From assembly GCF_001969385.1 (NCBI RefSeq), contig NZ_CP014798.1, positions 1 to 64,000 on the forward strand: DNA of 64,000 bases. The letters run 5' to 3'. Both the position numbers and the translations under genes were made by a program. Position 1 is the stretch's first letter. The number at the start of each line of letters is the position of its first letter. The notes under the pieces are model-generated. The model searched no databases, was not told the DNA's origin, and worked only from the letters and a program-made list of their open reading frames with translations. The stretch is from Salipiger profundus. GTDB lineage: Bacteria > Pseudomonadota > Alphaproteobacteria > Rhodobacterales > Rhodobacteraceae. Below are positions 43,924 through 51,545 of this stretch, piece after piece.

Positions 43924-44017
43924 CGAGCTTCGAAATTGCGCAAACGTGTCAGCGGCTTGAAGACCTGATAGCTCGAGGTCCCGATAGAGAATCGCGCGAA
44001 TGTGCATCTAGGCGAGC

Positions 44018-44476
44018 TCATTTCTGATTGAGCCGTCGCTCGAACGCCTCCAATGTCGTCCCGCTGACGTGATGCTCGATCCCTTCCGCATCGCGTTCCG
44101 CGGTCTCTTCGTCGATTCCCAGGCTCAGAAGAAAGGCGACGACGACCCTGTGGCGGCGTCGACAGATCTCCGCGAGGTCCTGCCCGGCATCGGTGAGGAA
44201 TATCGCGCGGTATGGCTCCCGCCGGACCAGACCAGCAGCCTTGAGCCGCGAGATGTTCTTGGTCACGGTCGGCGGCTTCACGCCAAGCCGCTCGGCGATC
44301 TCGACCGGTCTGGCCTCCCCGCGCGTCTCGATCAGTTCCGCGATCAGTTCGACGTAATCCTCCGCCATCTCGCTTTCATGTGCCTGACGCACGGTCGCAA
44401 AGCCATCGGCCTGCGCCTCGGGAGCCCGGTCGACCGCTTCGAATGGCTCACGCCCTTGTGATTGTAGCTTTGTCAT
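44018..44476 (-). CDS. mntR: MntR (DtxR-family) manganese regulator
   Basis: 152 residues from ATG 44476 (frame open to 44512). The N-terminal 30 residues are variable; residues 38-60 (QAHESEMAEDYVELIAELIE) and the winged helix (PVEIAERLGVKPPTVTKNISRL) match MntR closely, and the C-terminus has RRHRVVVAFLLSLGIDEETAERDAEGIEHHVSGTTLEAF in pieces, with the metal-site residues H..E..D and E-H-H. It binds Mn(II) and represses targets. It is divergent from a small secreted-protein gene across a 20-bp palindrome. No Mn transporter is present nearby. Confidence 0.92.
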   Translation of the reverse strand: MTKLQSQGREPFEAVDRAPEAQADGFATVRQAHESEMAEDYVELIAELIETRGEARPVEIAERLGVKPPTVTKNISRLKAAGLVRREPYRAIFLTDAGQDLAEICRRRHRVVVAFLLSLGIDEETAERDAEGIEHHVSGTTLEAFERRLNQK

Positions 44477-44532
44477 ACTCGGGACTTTGCAGCGAAACAG
44501 CGGGATTGACAACTTGTTTGCTTCGGGTAGAT

Positions 44533-44552
44533 AAGTTAGCCATGTCTAACTT
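44533..44552 (+). promoter_or_regulatory. 20-bp palindrome between mntR and the small secreted-protein gene
   Basis: AAGTTAG (44533-44539), N6, CTAACTT (44546-44552): perfect 7-bp arms. Position between the divergent mntR and 44574 genes makes it the likely MntR operator. It lies 21 bp before the next start codon, overlapping the expected promoter. Confidence 0.7.
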
Positions 44553-44573
44553 TTTACTTTGGAGGCCGTGGTG

Positions 44574-44849
44574 ATGCGAAATATTATGAGAGTGCTGCTC
44601 GCCACACTCGCAAGTGCGCTCCTCCTGTCCGGACCTGTCGCCGCGACGCCGGCCAAGGAGGCGCCTTGGCTTCCCGAGGCAGCGGCCTACCGTCTGACGC
44701 TCTTTCTTGGAAATCTCGAGCCTCTGCCCTGGGACGACATCGAGACCGCCTGGACGGAACCCTACCGGGGTTCGGAATTCTCTGTCGGGGCGCTGGCGTG
44801 GCTGGACCGCAAAAGCGATATCGAGCTACCGAAACCGCCGGATCAATGA
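44574..44849 (+). CDS. Small secreted protein, likely MntR-controlled
   Basis: 91 residues from ATG 44574, chosen for the GGAGG SD 8 bases upstream. A signal peptide (MRNIMRVLLATLASALLLSG then PVAATPA) precedes a short mature part rich in Trp and Pro (PWLPEAAAYRLTLFLGNLEPL in pieces, PWDDIETAW). No family recognised. Its place behind the MntR palindrome suggests a role in manganese or metal balance. It ends at the convergent P-type ATPase gene (7-bp overlap). Confidence 0.7.
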   Translation: MRNIMRVLLATLASALLLSGPVAATPAKEAPWLPEAAAYRLTLFLGNLEPLPWDDIETAWTEPYRGSEFSVGALAWLDRKSDIELPKPPDQ

Positions 44850-47197
44850 CCGTGCGCCAGTGCTCCTTTCGCCATCTGCTCGCCCACCGGTTCTCCGCCT
44901 GAAGGCCCGGCCTCAACCTGATGGCCGTTCAGGAGCCGAAGTGCGTTGGCGACCACCAGCAGAGACACGCCTACATCCGCAGCAATGGCGCCCCACATTG
45001 AGGCCATACCGAACGCGGTCAGCCCGACGAACAGCGCCTTGGTCGCCAGCGATATGCCGATATTCTGGTGGATGATCGTCATGGCACGGCGCGAATGGCC
45101 GATAAGCCAGGGTACCTTGCCGATGTCGTCGGTCATCAGCGCGATGTCGGCCGTCTCGATCGCGGCATCCGATCCGACAGCGCCCATGGCGATGGCATAA
45201 TGCGCCCGCGCCATGGCCGGTGCGTCATTCACACCGTCGCCGATCATCGCCACCATGTCGTGGCTTTCGACGAGTTCCTCAATGGCCGTCACCTTGTCTT
45301 CTGGCAAAAGTTCGGCGCGCACCTCGTCGATGCCGACTTCGGCTGCCACCGCGCGCGCGGTGCGTTCGTTGTCGCCCGTCAACATCACGATGGTCTTCAC
45401 ACCCTGCGCATGCAGACGCGCAACGATCCCCTTTGCATCTGGGCGGATGCGGTCGCGAAGCTCCAGTACGCCGGTCACGCCGGTCTCGTCACCCACGGCA
45501 ACGAGGGTGCTCCCTGCCCCTTCGATCCGATCCCGCAGATCCGCCGGAATGGCATTGCCGAACCCCTTCTCTTCGGCGAAGCGATCCGAGCCGAGCCAGA
45601 TAGCGCGCCCGTCGGCGCGTCCTTCCAGACCGCGCCCGGGCACGGTACGGGTGTCCTCTGCGGCAGACACGGAAACACCATCGGCTTCGGCGCGCGAGAG
45701 GATGGCGCGTGCCAGCGGGTGTGAAGACCGCGCCTCCAGGCTTGCTGCCAGCGCCATGAGATCGCGTGCGGAAACGCCGACCAGTGGGTGAACCGCCGCC
45801 ACCTCAGGCTCGCCCATGGTGATCGTCCCGGTCTTGTCCATCGCCAGTGCCGTGGTCCGCCCCGGCGCCTCGACATAGGCGCCGCCCTTGATGAGCACCC
45901 CCGCCCGTGCCGACGCGGTCAGCGCTGCCACGATGGAGACCGGCGTAGAAATGACCAGCGCGCAAGGACATGCGATGACCAGAAGGACCAGAGCATTGTA
46001 GAACCAGTAGTCCCAGGCGCCGCCGAGCAGCAGTGGCGGCACCAGCGCGATGGCGATCGCCAAAGCCATCACGATGGGTGTGTAGATGCGCGCGAACTTG
46101 GCCACCCACTGTTCGACCGGCGCGCGGCGGGCATGGGCATCGCCCACCATGCGAATGATTTTCGCGAGCACCGTGTCCGAGGCGGCCTTCGTCGCCCGCA
46201 CCGTCAGTGTGCCCTCGCCGTTGATCGTGCCGGCATAGACCTCGTCGCCTGGTTCCTTGGGCACTAGCGCGCTTTCCCCAGTAATTGGGGCCTGATCGAC
46301 GGCCCCTGCCCCGTCCACGACCTCACCGTCGAGGGGGATCCGGTCGCCGCCGCGCACGATAAACCTTGCATTGACTGCCACGGCCGCGGCCGGAACGTCG
46401 GATTCAGATCCGTCGTCGTAAAGAACCCGCGCCGTTGGCGGCGCCAGATCGAGGAGCGCGGAAACCGCATTACGCGCCCGCCCCACGCTCCAGCTCTCAA
46501 GATAAAGCGAAAGCGAGAAGAAGAAGGCGACCGTCGCGGCCTCAAAAAACTCGCCGAGGCCGATGGCGCCCGCGACGGCCACCACCATGAGCAGGTTCAT
46601 GTCGGGGCTAAGCCTCCGCGCCGAAGACCAGGCCTTGGGCGCGACAAGCCAGACGCCAAAAAGAATCGCGACGGCGAAGATCCCTGCTTCCACCATAGGC
46701 ATAGGCACCTCGCCATGGCCCGCAAAGAGCCCGAGCGCGCCGCCCATGCCGGTCTCGACAATGTGAAAAAGGAATCCCGCCGCCCAGAAGCCGCCGCTCA
46801 ACGAGGTAAAGCGCTTCTGACGTGCCAGATGCGCCGCCTGGTCCTCTGCTGCGTTGTCGGCATCCCATGGCTTGGCGCTCATGCCGGTCGTTGCGACCAA
46901 CTGCGTGACTTCGTCGTCTGGTATCCTCTCGGCGCTATCGAGGATGGTCATTCGCCCGTTGATCACGTCGAATGCCAGGTGTTCGGTTCCGCCCACTTTC
47001 GGCCCGACAACCCGGTTCAGGATCGCCACCTCTTCGGCGCAATCGAGCCCGGAGACCTGAAAGCTCCTTCCGCCAGACGGCGCTGGCGCCGTGGACGCGA
47101 CGTCCTTGCTGGCGTCGCAACAGGAGTTGCCTCTTGGGTCAGAATGCTCTTGATCACCCGGATGGCCGTGATCGTTGCGGTTGCCGTCGGAAGACAT
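44843..47197 (-). CDS. zntA: Zn/Cd/Pb-exporting P1B-type ATPase (ZntA-like)
   Basis: 784 residues. An N-terminal His/Asp-rich tail (NRNDHGHPGDQEHSDP) is followed by one heavy-metal domain with SGLDCAEEVAIL (GxDCxEE, the ZntA/CadA form). Membrane helix CPC is in IACPCALVISTP, the phosphorylation motif in MDKTGTITMG, and the hinge in [11 protein letters not shown]. The CPC plus the DCxEE variant indicate Zn/Cd/Pb rather than Cu specificity. The MerR-type promoter just upstream (47230-47260) supports control by the local PbrR-like regulator. Confidence 0.93.
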   Translation of the reverse strand: MSSDGNRNDHGHPGDQEHSDPRGNSCCDASKDVASTAPAPSGGRSFQVSGLDCAEEVAILNRVVGPKVGGTEHLAFDVINGRMTILDSAERIPDDEVTQLVATTGMSAKPWDADNAAEDQAAHLARQKRFTSLSGGFWAAGFLFHIVETGMGGALGLFAGHGEVPMPMVEAGIFAVAILFGVWLVAPKAWSSARRLSPDMNLLMVVAVAGAIGLGEFFEAATVAFFFSLSLYLESWSVGRARNAVSALLDLAPPTARVLYDDGSESDVPAAAVAVNARFIVRGGDRIPLDGEVVDGAGAVDQAPITGESALVPKEPGDEVYAGTINGEGTLTVRATKAASDTVLAKIIRMVGDAHARRAPVEQWVAKFARIYTPIVMALAIAIALVPPLLLGGAWDYWFYNALVLLVIACPCALVISTPVSIVAALTASARAGVLIKGGAYVEAPGRTTALAMDKTGTITMGEPEVAAVHPLVGVSARDLMALAASLEARSSHPLARAILSRAEADGVSVSAAEDTRTVPGRGLEGRADGRAIWLGSDRFAEEKGFGNAIPADLRDRIEGAGSTLVAVGDETGVTGVLELRDRIRPDAKGIVARLHAQGVKTIVMLTGDNERTARAVAAEVGIDEVRAELLPEDKVTAIEELVESHDMVAMIGDGVNDAPAMARAHYAIAMGAVGSDAAIETADIALMTDDIGKVPWLIGHSRRAMTIIHQNIGISLATKALFVGLTAFGMASMWGAIAADVGVSLLVVANALRLLNGHQVEAGPSGGEPVGEQMAKGALAHGH

Positions 47198-47229
47198 GGA
47201 TTGACCTCAGGATTCATTGATTCCACATT

Positions 47230-47260
47230 GACATAGCCCCTACAGTAACTAGAGCTTCAA
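47230..47260 (-). promoter_or_regulatory. MerR-type promoter of the Zn/Cd/Pb ATPase gene
   Basis: Minus strand: -35 TTGAAG (47255-47260), 19-bp spacer with CTCTAGTTACTGTAGGG, -10 TATGTC (47230-47235). The dyad matches the CTATAGTAACTAGAG-type operators known for PbrR-like regulators. Confidence 0.88.
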
Positions 47261-47389
47261 GGGCAACAAGTGGATATTCGTCCAGCAAGAAAGGCGCCCT
47301 GCGGAGGCTTGAAGCTAGCCGCCCCCTTGAAACGACGCGGTTGGAGCAACGCTTGCCGGTACGAAGCGATCAGAATGAGTGAGGTAGAC

Positions 47390-47662
47390 ATGCAGAAACG
47401 AAACGCGCCGATTATCGCAGCGACATTGGTGCTTGCTGGCTGCGCGGTGCCAACGCTGGACGACGGCGGCGCTCGCAACGAAGTGGGAAGTGTTCCCGAG
47501 GCCGTCATTGCCCTTGCTGCGCCTGGTCAGGATCTCACCACGGCGCGGCTTCGTCCCGAGGATGGCTGTTATTGGTATGAACACAGCGGTCCGGTGGAAA
47601 ACACCTTGGTTCCGCTACGCTCGGCAGGTGGCAACCCCATCTGCACTTCGCGCCAGTCCTGA
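47390..47662 (+). CDS. Small lipoprotein of unknown function
   Basis: 90 residues from ATG 47390 (GAGG five bases upstream; ATG 47375 possible). Lipobox LAGC at about residues 15-18 (IIAATLVLAGCAVPT), then a short mature part with CYWYEHSGPVENTLVPL and a C-terminal Cys (ICTSRQ). No family recognised. It converges with the L,D-transpeptidase gene. Being a lipoprotein, it would depend on Lgt/LspA/Lnt, copies of which lie nearby. Confidence 0.75.
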   Translation: MQKRNAPIIAATLVLAGCAVPTLDDGGARNEVGSVPEAVIALAAPGQDLTTARLRPEDGCYWYEHSGPVENTLVPLRSAGGNPICTSRQS

Positions 47663-47709
47663 TCAGCCCATAGATGCGTCAAGCCCACGCGTAACACATG
47701 ATGCGCCAG

Positions 47710-48375
47710 TCAACTTCTCGGGGTGACGCTGTCTTCCGCCGAGTACAGGAATGCCGTCGAGCCAATCTCGACGTTGGGATAGAGATCATTGATGTGTGCC
47801 ATGACCATTCGGACGCAGCCGGAACTCGCACGGCCGCCAATGCTTCTTGGATACGGTGTCCCGTGAATCCTTAGATAGGTGTCTCGGTCGCCGACGAAGA
47901 GATAGAGGGCTCGCGATCCGAGCGCGTTTTCAGGTCCGGGTTCCATACCGTCAGCGATATCGGCGTAAAGCTCTGGGTCGCGGTCGATCATGTTTTGTGT
48001 CGGCTGCCAATGCGGCCACCTGACCTTGCGCTTGATCGTATAGGTGCCCGGTTCGTAAAGTTTACCGCGCGCGATCGCCACGCCATAGCGCATCGCCGTG
48101 CCGCCTTCTTCGATGTGGTAGAGATAGCGCGCAACAGCATCGACATGGATATCACCGGGTACAAGTCCGTCCTTCGCGAGGACCCGCTGTGGCAGGAAGC
48201 GAGGGTGAAGGCCCCAAGGGTTGGACGTGGCCGGGTCGTAGCCGGGAGGTGTAACCTGTGCGTCCCAAGCTGCCTTCTGCGCATCGGTAGGCCACGTGTC
48301 TGCAAGGAGCGGGCTGGATATCGATGCCGAAAACAGCGCGGTGGTCGTCTGGATGAAATGTCGTCTTGTCAGCAT
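47710..48375 (-). CDS. L,D-transpeptidase (YkuD domain, first copy)
   Basis: 221 residues from ATG 48375 with GGAG nine bases upstream. N-terminal twin-Arg-like signal (MLTRRHFIQTTTALF ... ADTW). Catalytic region HGTPYPRSIGGRASSGCVRM (His, Ser, Gly and active Cys of the YkuD fold), followed by AHINDLYPNVEIGSTAFLY. It forms 3-3 peptidoglycan cross-links or attaches proteins to peptidoglycan. A MerR-type promoter lies upstream. A close paralogue is at 59647. Confidence 0.92.
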   Translation of the reverse strand: MLTRRHFIQTTTALFSASISSPLLADTWPTDAQKAAWDAQVTPPGYDPATSNPWGLHPRFLPQRVLAKDGLVPGDIHVDAVARYLYHIEEGGTAMRYGVAIARGKLYEPGTYTIKRKVRWPHWQPTQNMIDRDPELYADIADGMEPGPENALGSRALYLFVGDRDTYLRIHGTPYPRSIGGRASSGCVRMVMAHINDLYPNVEIGSTAFLYSAEDSVTPRS

Positions 48376-48497
48376 ATAGATTGCTCCGTTCACGCATTGG
48401 ACGGCAAACCGAACCTTACCCCGAACGCAGTGTTGTTCGCCCGGGAAGGAGTGAGGCGTTATTGGCAACTTGCTCCATGGTGCCGTTCTTTGTCGGT

Positions 48498-48528
48498 GGC
48501 TTAACTCCTAAAGCTACTAGAGGTTCAA
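48498..48528 (-). promoter_or_regulatory. MerR-type promoter of the first L,D-transpeptidase gene
   Basis: Minus strand: -35 TTGAAC (48523-48528), 19-bp spacer containing CTCTAGTAGCTTTAGGAG, -10-like TAAGCC (48498-48503). The dyad is one arm weaker than the others. Confidence 0.7.
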
Positions 48529-48568
48529 GAAAATTTTCTGTTATCAATAGACGCTGCTACTAATGGAG

Positions 48569-49417
48569 CTATCCGATCCGTCCCAGAACCGGAAATACGT
48601 CGAGCATCCAGTATGACAGCGCGCTCAACTGCCCTGTCATCATCGCCAGCCCCATCAAGATCATCACTATGCCCGCAAGCTGGTGGAGGCGGCGGCCAAC
48701 CCGGCCGATGGCCCGCAACCGTCCCGCGATCTGGTCGGTGAATCCGGCCACGATCAGAAACGGTATTCCAAGGCCGGCGGAATAGACGGCAAGCAGCATG
48801 ATACCTTCGCCCATCGTGGCACTCGCCGCACTGGCTGTCAGGATCGCGCCGAGGATCGGGCCGATGCACGGAGTCCAGCCGAAACCGAAGGCAAGACCGA
48901 GGACATAGGACGCAGCGGGTTGGCCCCCGGGGATGTTGAGATTGAATCGGAAGTCGCGTTCCATGACCGAAACACGCGCGGCTCCTATCATGAAGAGCCC
49001 GAAGAAAATGATGATGCCGCCCCCAACGAGGTTGAGTTCATACCGCCACCGAAGCAGGGCCTGACCCATTGCAGTCGCGGATGCGCCAAGTCCCATGAAG
49101 ATGGTGGAGAAGCCGAGGACAAAACACAGGCTCAGCCAGACCGCGCGCGACGGCGAAGCGCCGACCACCCCGCCCTCAGCGGCTGTGCGCCCGGTTACGT
49201 AGGAGACATAACCTGGCACAAGAGGTAGCACGCAGGGGGACAGAAATGATATCGTGCCGGCTAGGAGGGCGGCGGTGAGGGCGCGCGCCAAGTGATGTCT
49301 TCGTCGACCCAGATCAGCAGGGACCCCCGCTTGCGCAGCGATGCGTTGTAGCTGGACCAGTTGGTCGTACGATAGCGGGCGGGAGATGGGTTGCTCATGG
49401 AATGCGGCTAACAGCAT
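48569..49417 (-). CDS. ccdA: CcdA-type thiol-reductant membrane transporter
   Basis: 282 residues in the open frame, six transmembrane helices. The two redox Cys are in FLSPCVLPLVPGYVSY and GFGWTPCIGPILGAIL, typical of CcdA/DsbD-beta. It carries electrons across the inner membrane to periplasmic thioredoxin-like proteins such as Sco. The first 40 residues (LSYDQLVQLQRIAAQ...) are atypical and the start is uncertain; no in-frame alternative has a good SD. Confidence 0.88.
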   Translation of the reverse strand: MLLAAFHEQPISRPLSYDQLVQLQRIAAQAGVPADLGRRRHHLARALTAALLAGTISFLSPCVLPLVPGYVSYVTGRTAAEGGVVGASPSRAVWLSLCFVLGFSTIFMGLGASATAMGQALLRWRYELNLVGGGIIIFFGLFMIGAARVSVMERDFRFNLNIPGGQPAASYVLGLAFGFGWTPCIGPILGAILTASAASATMGEGIMLLAVYSAGLGIPFLIVAGFTDQIAGRLRAIGRVGRRLHQLAGIVMILMGLAMMTGQLSALSYWMLDVFPVLGRIG

Positions 49418-49507
49418 GGGTTCGCGAAGGGAATCCTGAGGCGTCAGACTTGTGCAACAACGCCCCGTATCATCGACCTAGTGGTGCCCACATGGCAGGC
49501 TATTTCA

Positions 49508-50152
49508 ATGGATAGATTTTTCTCTATCAGTATGCCCGCGGCTCAGTTTGTTAGAAATGTCCTGCTGTTCAGCTTCGCTGCATTACTGCCGGTCCTGTTG
49601 TTCTACGTCTTACTGGCTCCGGGCTTTGCTCCGGCTCTTGCTGCCGGCGGACCGGCACTCATGCGCTTACTAAGGCAGGTTGCGACCAACGGTTTGCCCG
49701 TGGTTTTTGCCGTCAACTATGTCAGTTTTTTCCTTTTCGCTATGACAAAGCAACCAAAGGCGGGCTCAAGAGACACGGCGTTTTTCGTGCTGGTCGATGT
49801 CTTGCTCAGAGCCCTTCTCTTTCCAGGTCTCCACGTGCTGATATACGTTCTATCTGCCGACTGGTTCGGGTCATTCGGCGGCAATCGTTCAACCGCTTTG
49901 GCGGTTGTATCCCCGACTCTTGCGCGTTCGGCGTTTTTCGAGAACATCTCCGGCGTTTACCTCTATGCGACTATGATAAGCGCGTTGCCGCTCTACGTCT
50001 CGGCTTTCGGGCGGTCGGAATTTCTTGGACCGGTTGTACGTCGCTTGCCCATGAACACGGGCGTGATGCTGCTTGCCCTGGCTGCGTTTGCCTTGTCGGT
50101 CGGGCTGATCACGATCGGCGCACAAGGCATCGCATCTCTTCAGGCCAGGTGA
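49508..50152 (+). CDS. Multi-pass membrane protein of unknown function
   Basis: 214 residues from ATG 49508. Four to five hydrophobic helices (FVRNVLLFSFAALLPVLLFYVLLAP in two blocks, PVVFAVNYVSFFLFAM, FFVLVDVLLRALLFPGLHVLIYVL in two blocks, GVMLLALAAFALSVGLITIG) separated by short polar loops. No conserved motif recognised. It sits alone between ccdA and the permease gene, convergent with the latter. A metal-stress membrane factor is possible from context only. Confidence 0.65.
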   Translation: MDRFFSISMPAAQFVRNVLLFSFAALLPVLLFYVLLAPGFAPALAAGGPALMRLLRQVATNGLPVVFAVNYVSFFLFAMTKQPKAGSRDTAFFVLVDVLLRALLFPGLHVLIYVLSADWFGSFGGNRSTALAVVSPTLARSAFFENISGVYLYATMISALPLYVSAFGRSEFLGPVVRRLPMNTGVMLLALAAFALSVGLITIGAQGIASLQAR

Positions 50153-50159
50153 TGGCAGG

Positions 50160-51497
50160 CTAATCACCGTGGGCGTGGGCGGGGGCGGGGGCGACTTGCG
50201 GTGCCACCCATTGCGACAAGTAAACGCGCTCGAAGGCGAACACAGCGATCATCCCGACAGCGGCGTAGAGAACGATCATCGGGTCGCTTTGAAGCTTCAT
50301 CACGGTGAAAGCTGCCAGTACTATCGCATCGAGCGCCAGGGCAGTCAAAAGCACGATACCGAAGGCGCCGACGTCTGCTCGACGATAGCGGAACACGCCC
50401 CAATGTATGATCATGTCCATGACGAGGTAAAAGAAAGCACCGAGGGATGCGATCCGGCCTAAATCAAAGAGCACGGCCAACGTCGCGGCGATGACGACAG
50501 TATAGACCAGGGTGTGGCGTTGGATGGGACCTGGCATACCGAAGTGGCTGTGCGGGATCATTTCCATGTCGGTCAGCATCGCCAGCATACGCGACACCGC
50601 GAAGACGCTGGCCAGAACGCCGGACGCCGTTGCGACAGCGGCCAGGATCACCGTGAGTATGAAGCCGGTTTGTCCAAGGGCGGGCTGCGCCGCTTGTGCC
50701 AGCGAATAGTCACGCGCTGAGATGATCTCCTCGATCGTGAGACTCGAACCGACCCCGTAGGCGACCAACAGGTAGACGACGACGCAGATTCCGATAGAGA
50801 ACATGATCGCTCGGCCAACATTGCGATTTGGTTCAGTGATCTCGGCTCCGCTGTTGGTGATCGTGGTGAATCCCTTGAACGCAAGGATGGCCAGCGCCGT
50901 AGAGGCGATGAACCCCGTGAGCCCGTAGGATTGTGAGGTCTCGGACGCCGCGGCGAACGCAAAACCACTGGACCACAGGGCCGCGATGCCAAACAGAGCT
51001 ATGCCTCCGATCTTGATCGCGGCCATGATCAACGAGAACAGCCCGACCGAGCGGTTTCCGGCCATGTTCACCAAAAAGGCGAAAACGATCACGGCCACAG
51101 CCAGAGCGGGGACCAATGGGCCACCTTCGATATCGAAAGGGCGCAGGACATAGGTGGCGAAGGTTCGCGCGACGAGGCTTTCCGCGATCACCATGCTGAG
51201 CGCCATCAGCAGTGCGGCCCCGCCCGCGATGGCTCCGGGGCCATAGCATTTCTGCAGGATCATGGCGATGCCACCCGAGGACGGCCATTTGTTCGACATC
51301 CTGATGTAGCTGTAGGCGCTGAAGCTTGTGACGACCGCGCCGGCGATGAATGCAAGCGGGAAAAGCGGGCCGGCGAGCTGCGCGATTTGCCCCGTCAACG
51401 CAAAGATTCCAGCGCCGATCATCACGCCTGTCCCCATCGCAACGGCTCCGCCCAGACTGATGGAATTTTCGCGGTACGTTTCTTTTTCGCTCTGCAT
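50160..51497 (-). CDS. APC-superfamily amino acid permease
   Basis: 445 residues with 12 predicted helices. The N-terminal GTGVMIGAGIFALTGQIAQLAG is the APC consensus for helix I. Further motifs are NKWPSSGGIAMIL and FAVSRMLAMLTDMEMIPHSHF. Substrate unknown. Its place next to copA on the same strand, 49 bp downstream, suggests cotranscription and perhaps uptake of thiol-containing or metal-chelating amino acids; that is speculative. Confidence 0.88.
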   Translation of the reverse strand: MQSEKETYRENSISLGGAVAMGTGVMIGAGIFALTGQIAQLAGPLFPLAFIAGAVVTSFSAYSYIRMSNKWPSSGGIAMILQKCYGPGAIAGGAALLMALSMVIAESLVARTFATYVLRPFDIEGGPLVPALAVAVIVFAFLVNMAGNRSVGLFSLIMAAIKIGGIALFGIAALWSSGFAFAAASETSQSYGLTGFIASTALAILAFKGFTTITNSGAEITEPNRNVGRAIMFSIGICVVVYLLVAYGVGSSLTIEEIISARDYSLAQAAQPALGQTGFILTVILAAVATASGVLASVFAVSRMLAMLTDMEMIPHSHFGMPGPIQRHTLVYTVVIAATLAVLFDLGRIASLGAFFYLVMDMIIHWGVFRYRRADVGAFGIVLLTALALDAIVLAAFTVMKLQSDPMIVLYAAVGMIAVFAFERVYLSQWVAPQVAPAPAHAHGD

Positions 51498-51545
51498 AAA
51501 TGGCCCCCTTTTAATTTTGGTTCATCCGAACGCTGTTGCGCGCTT

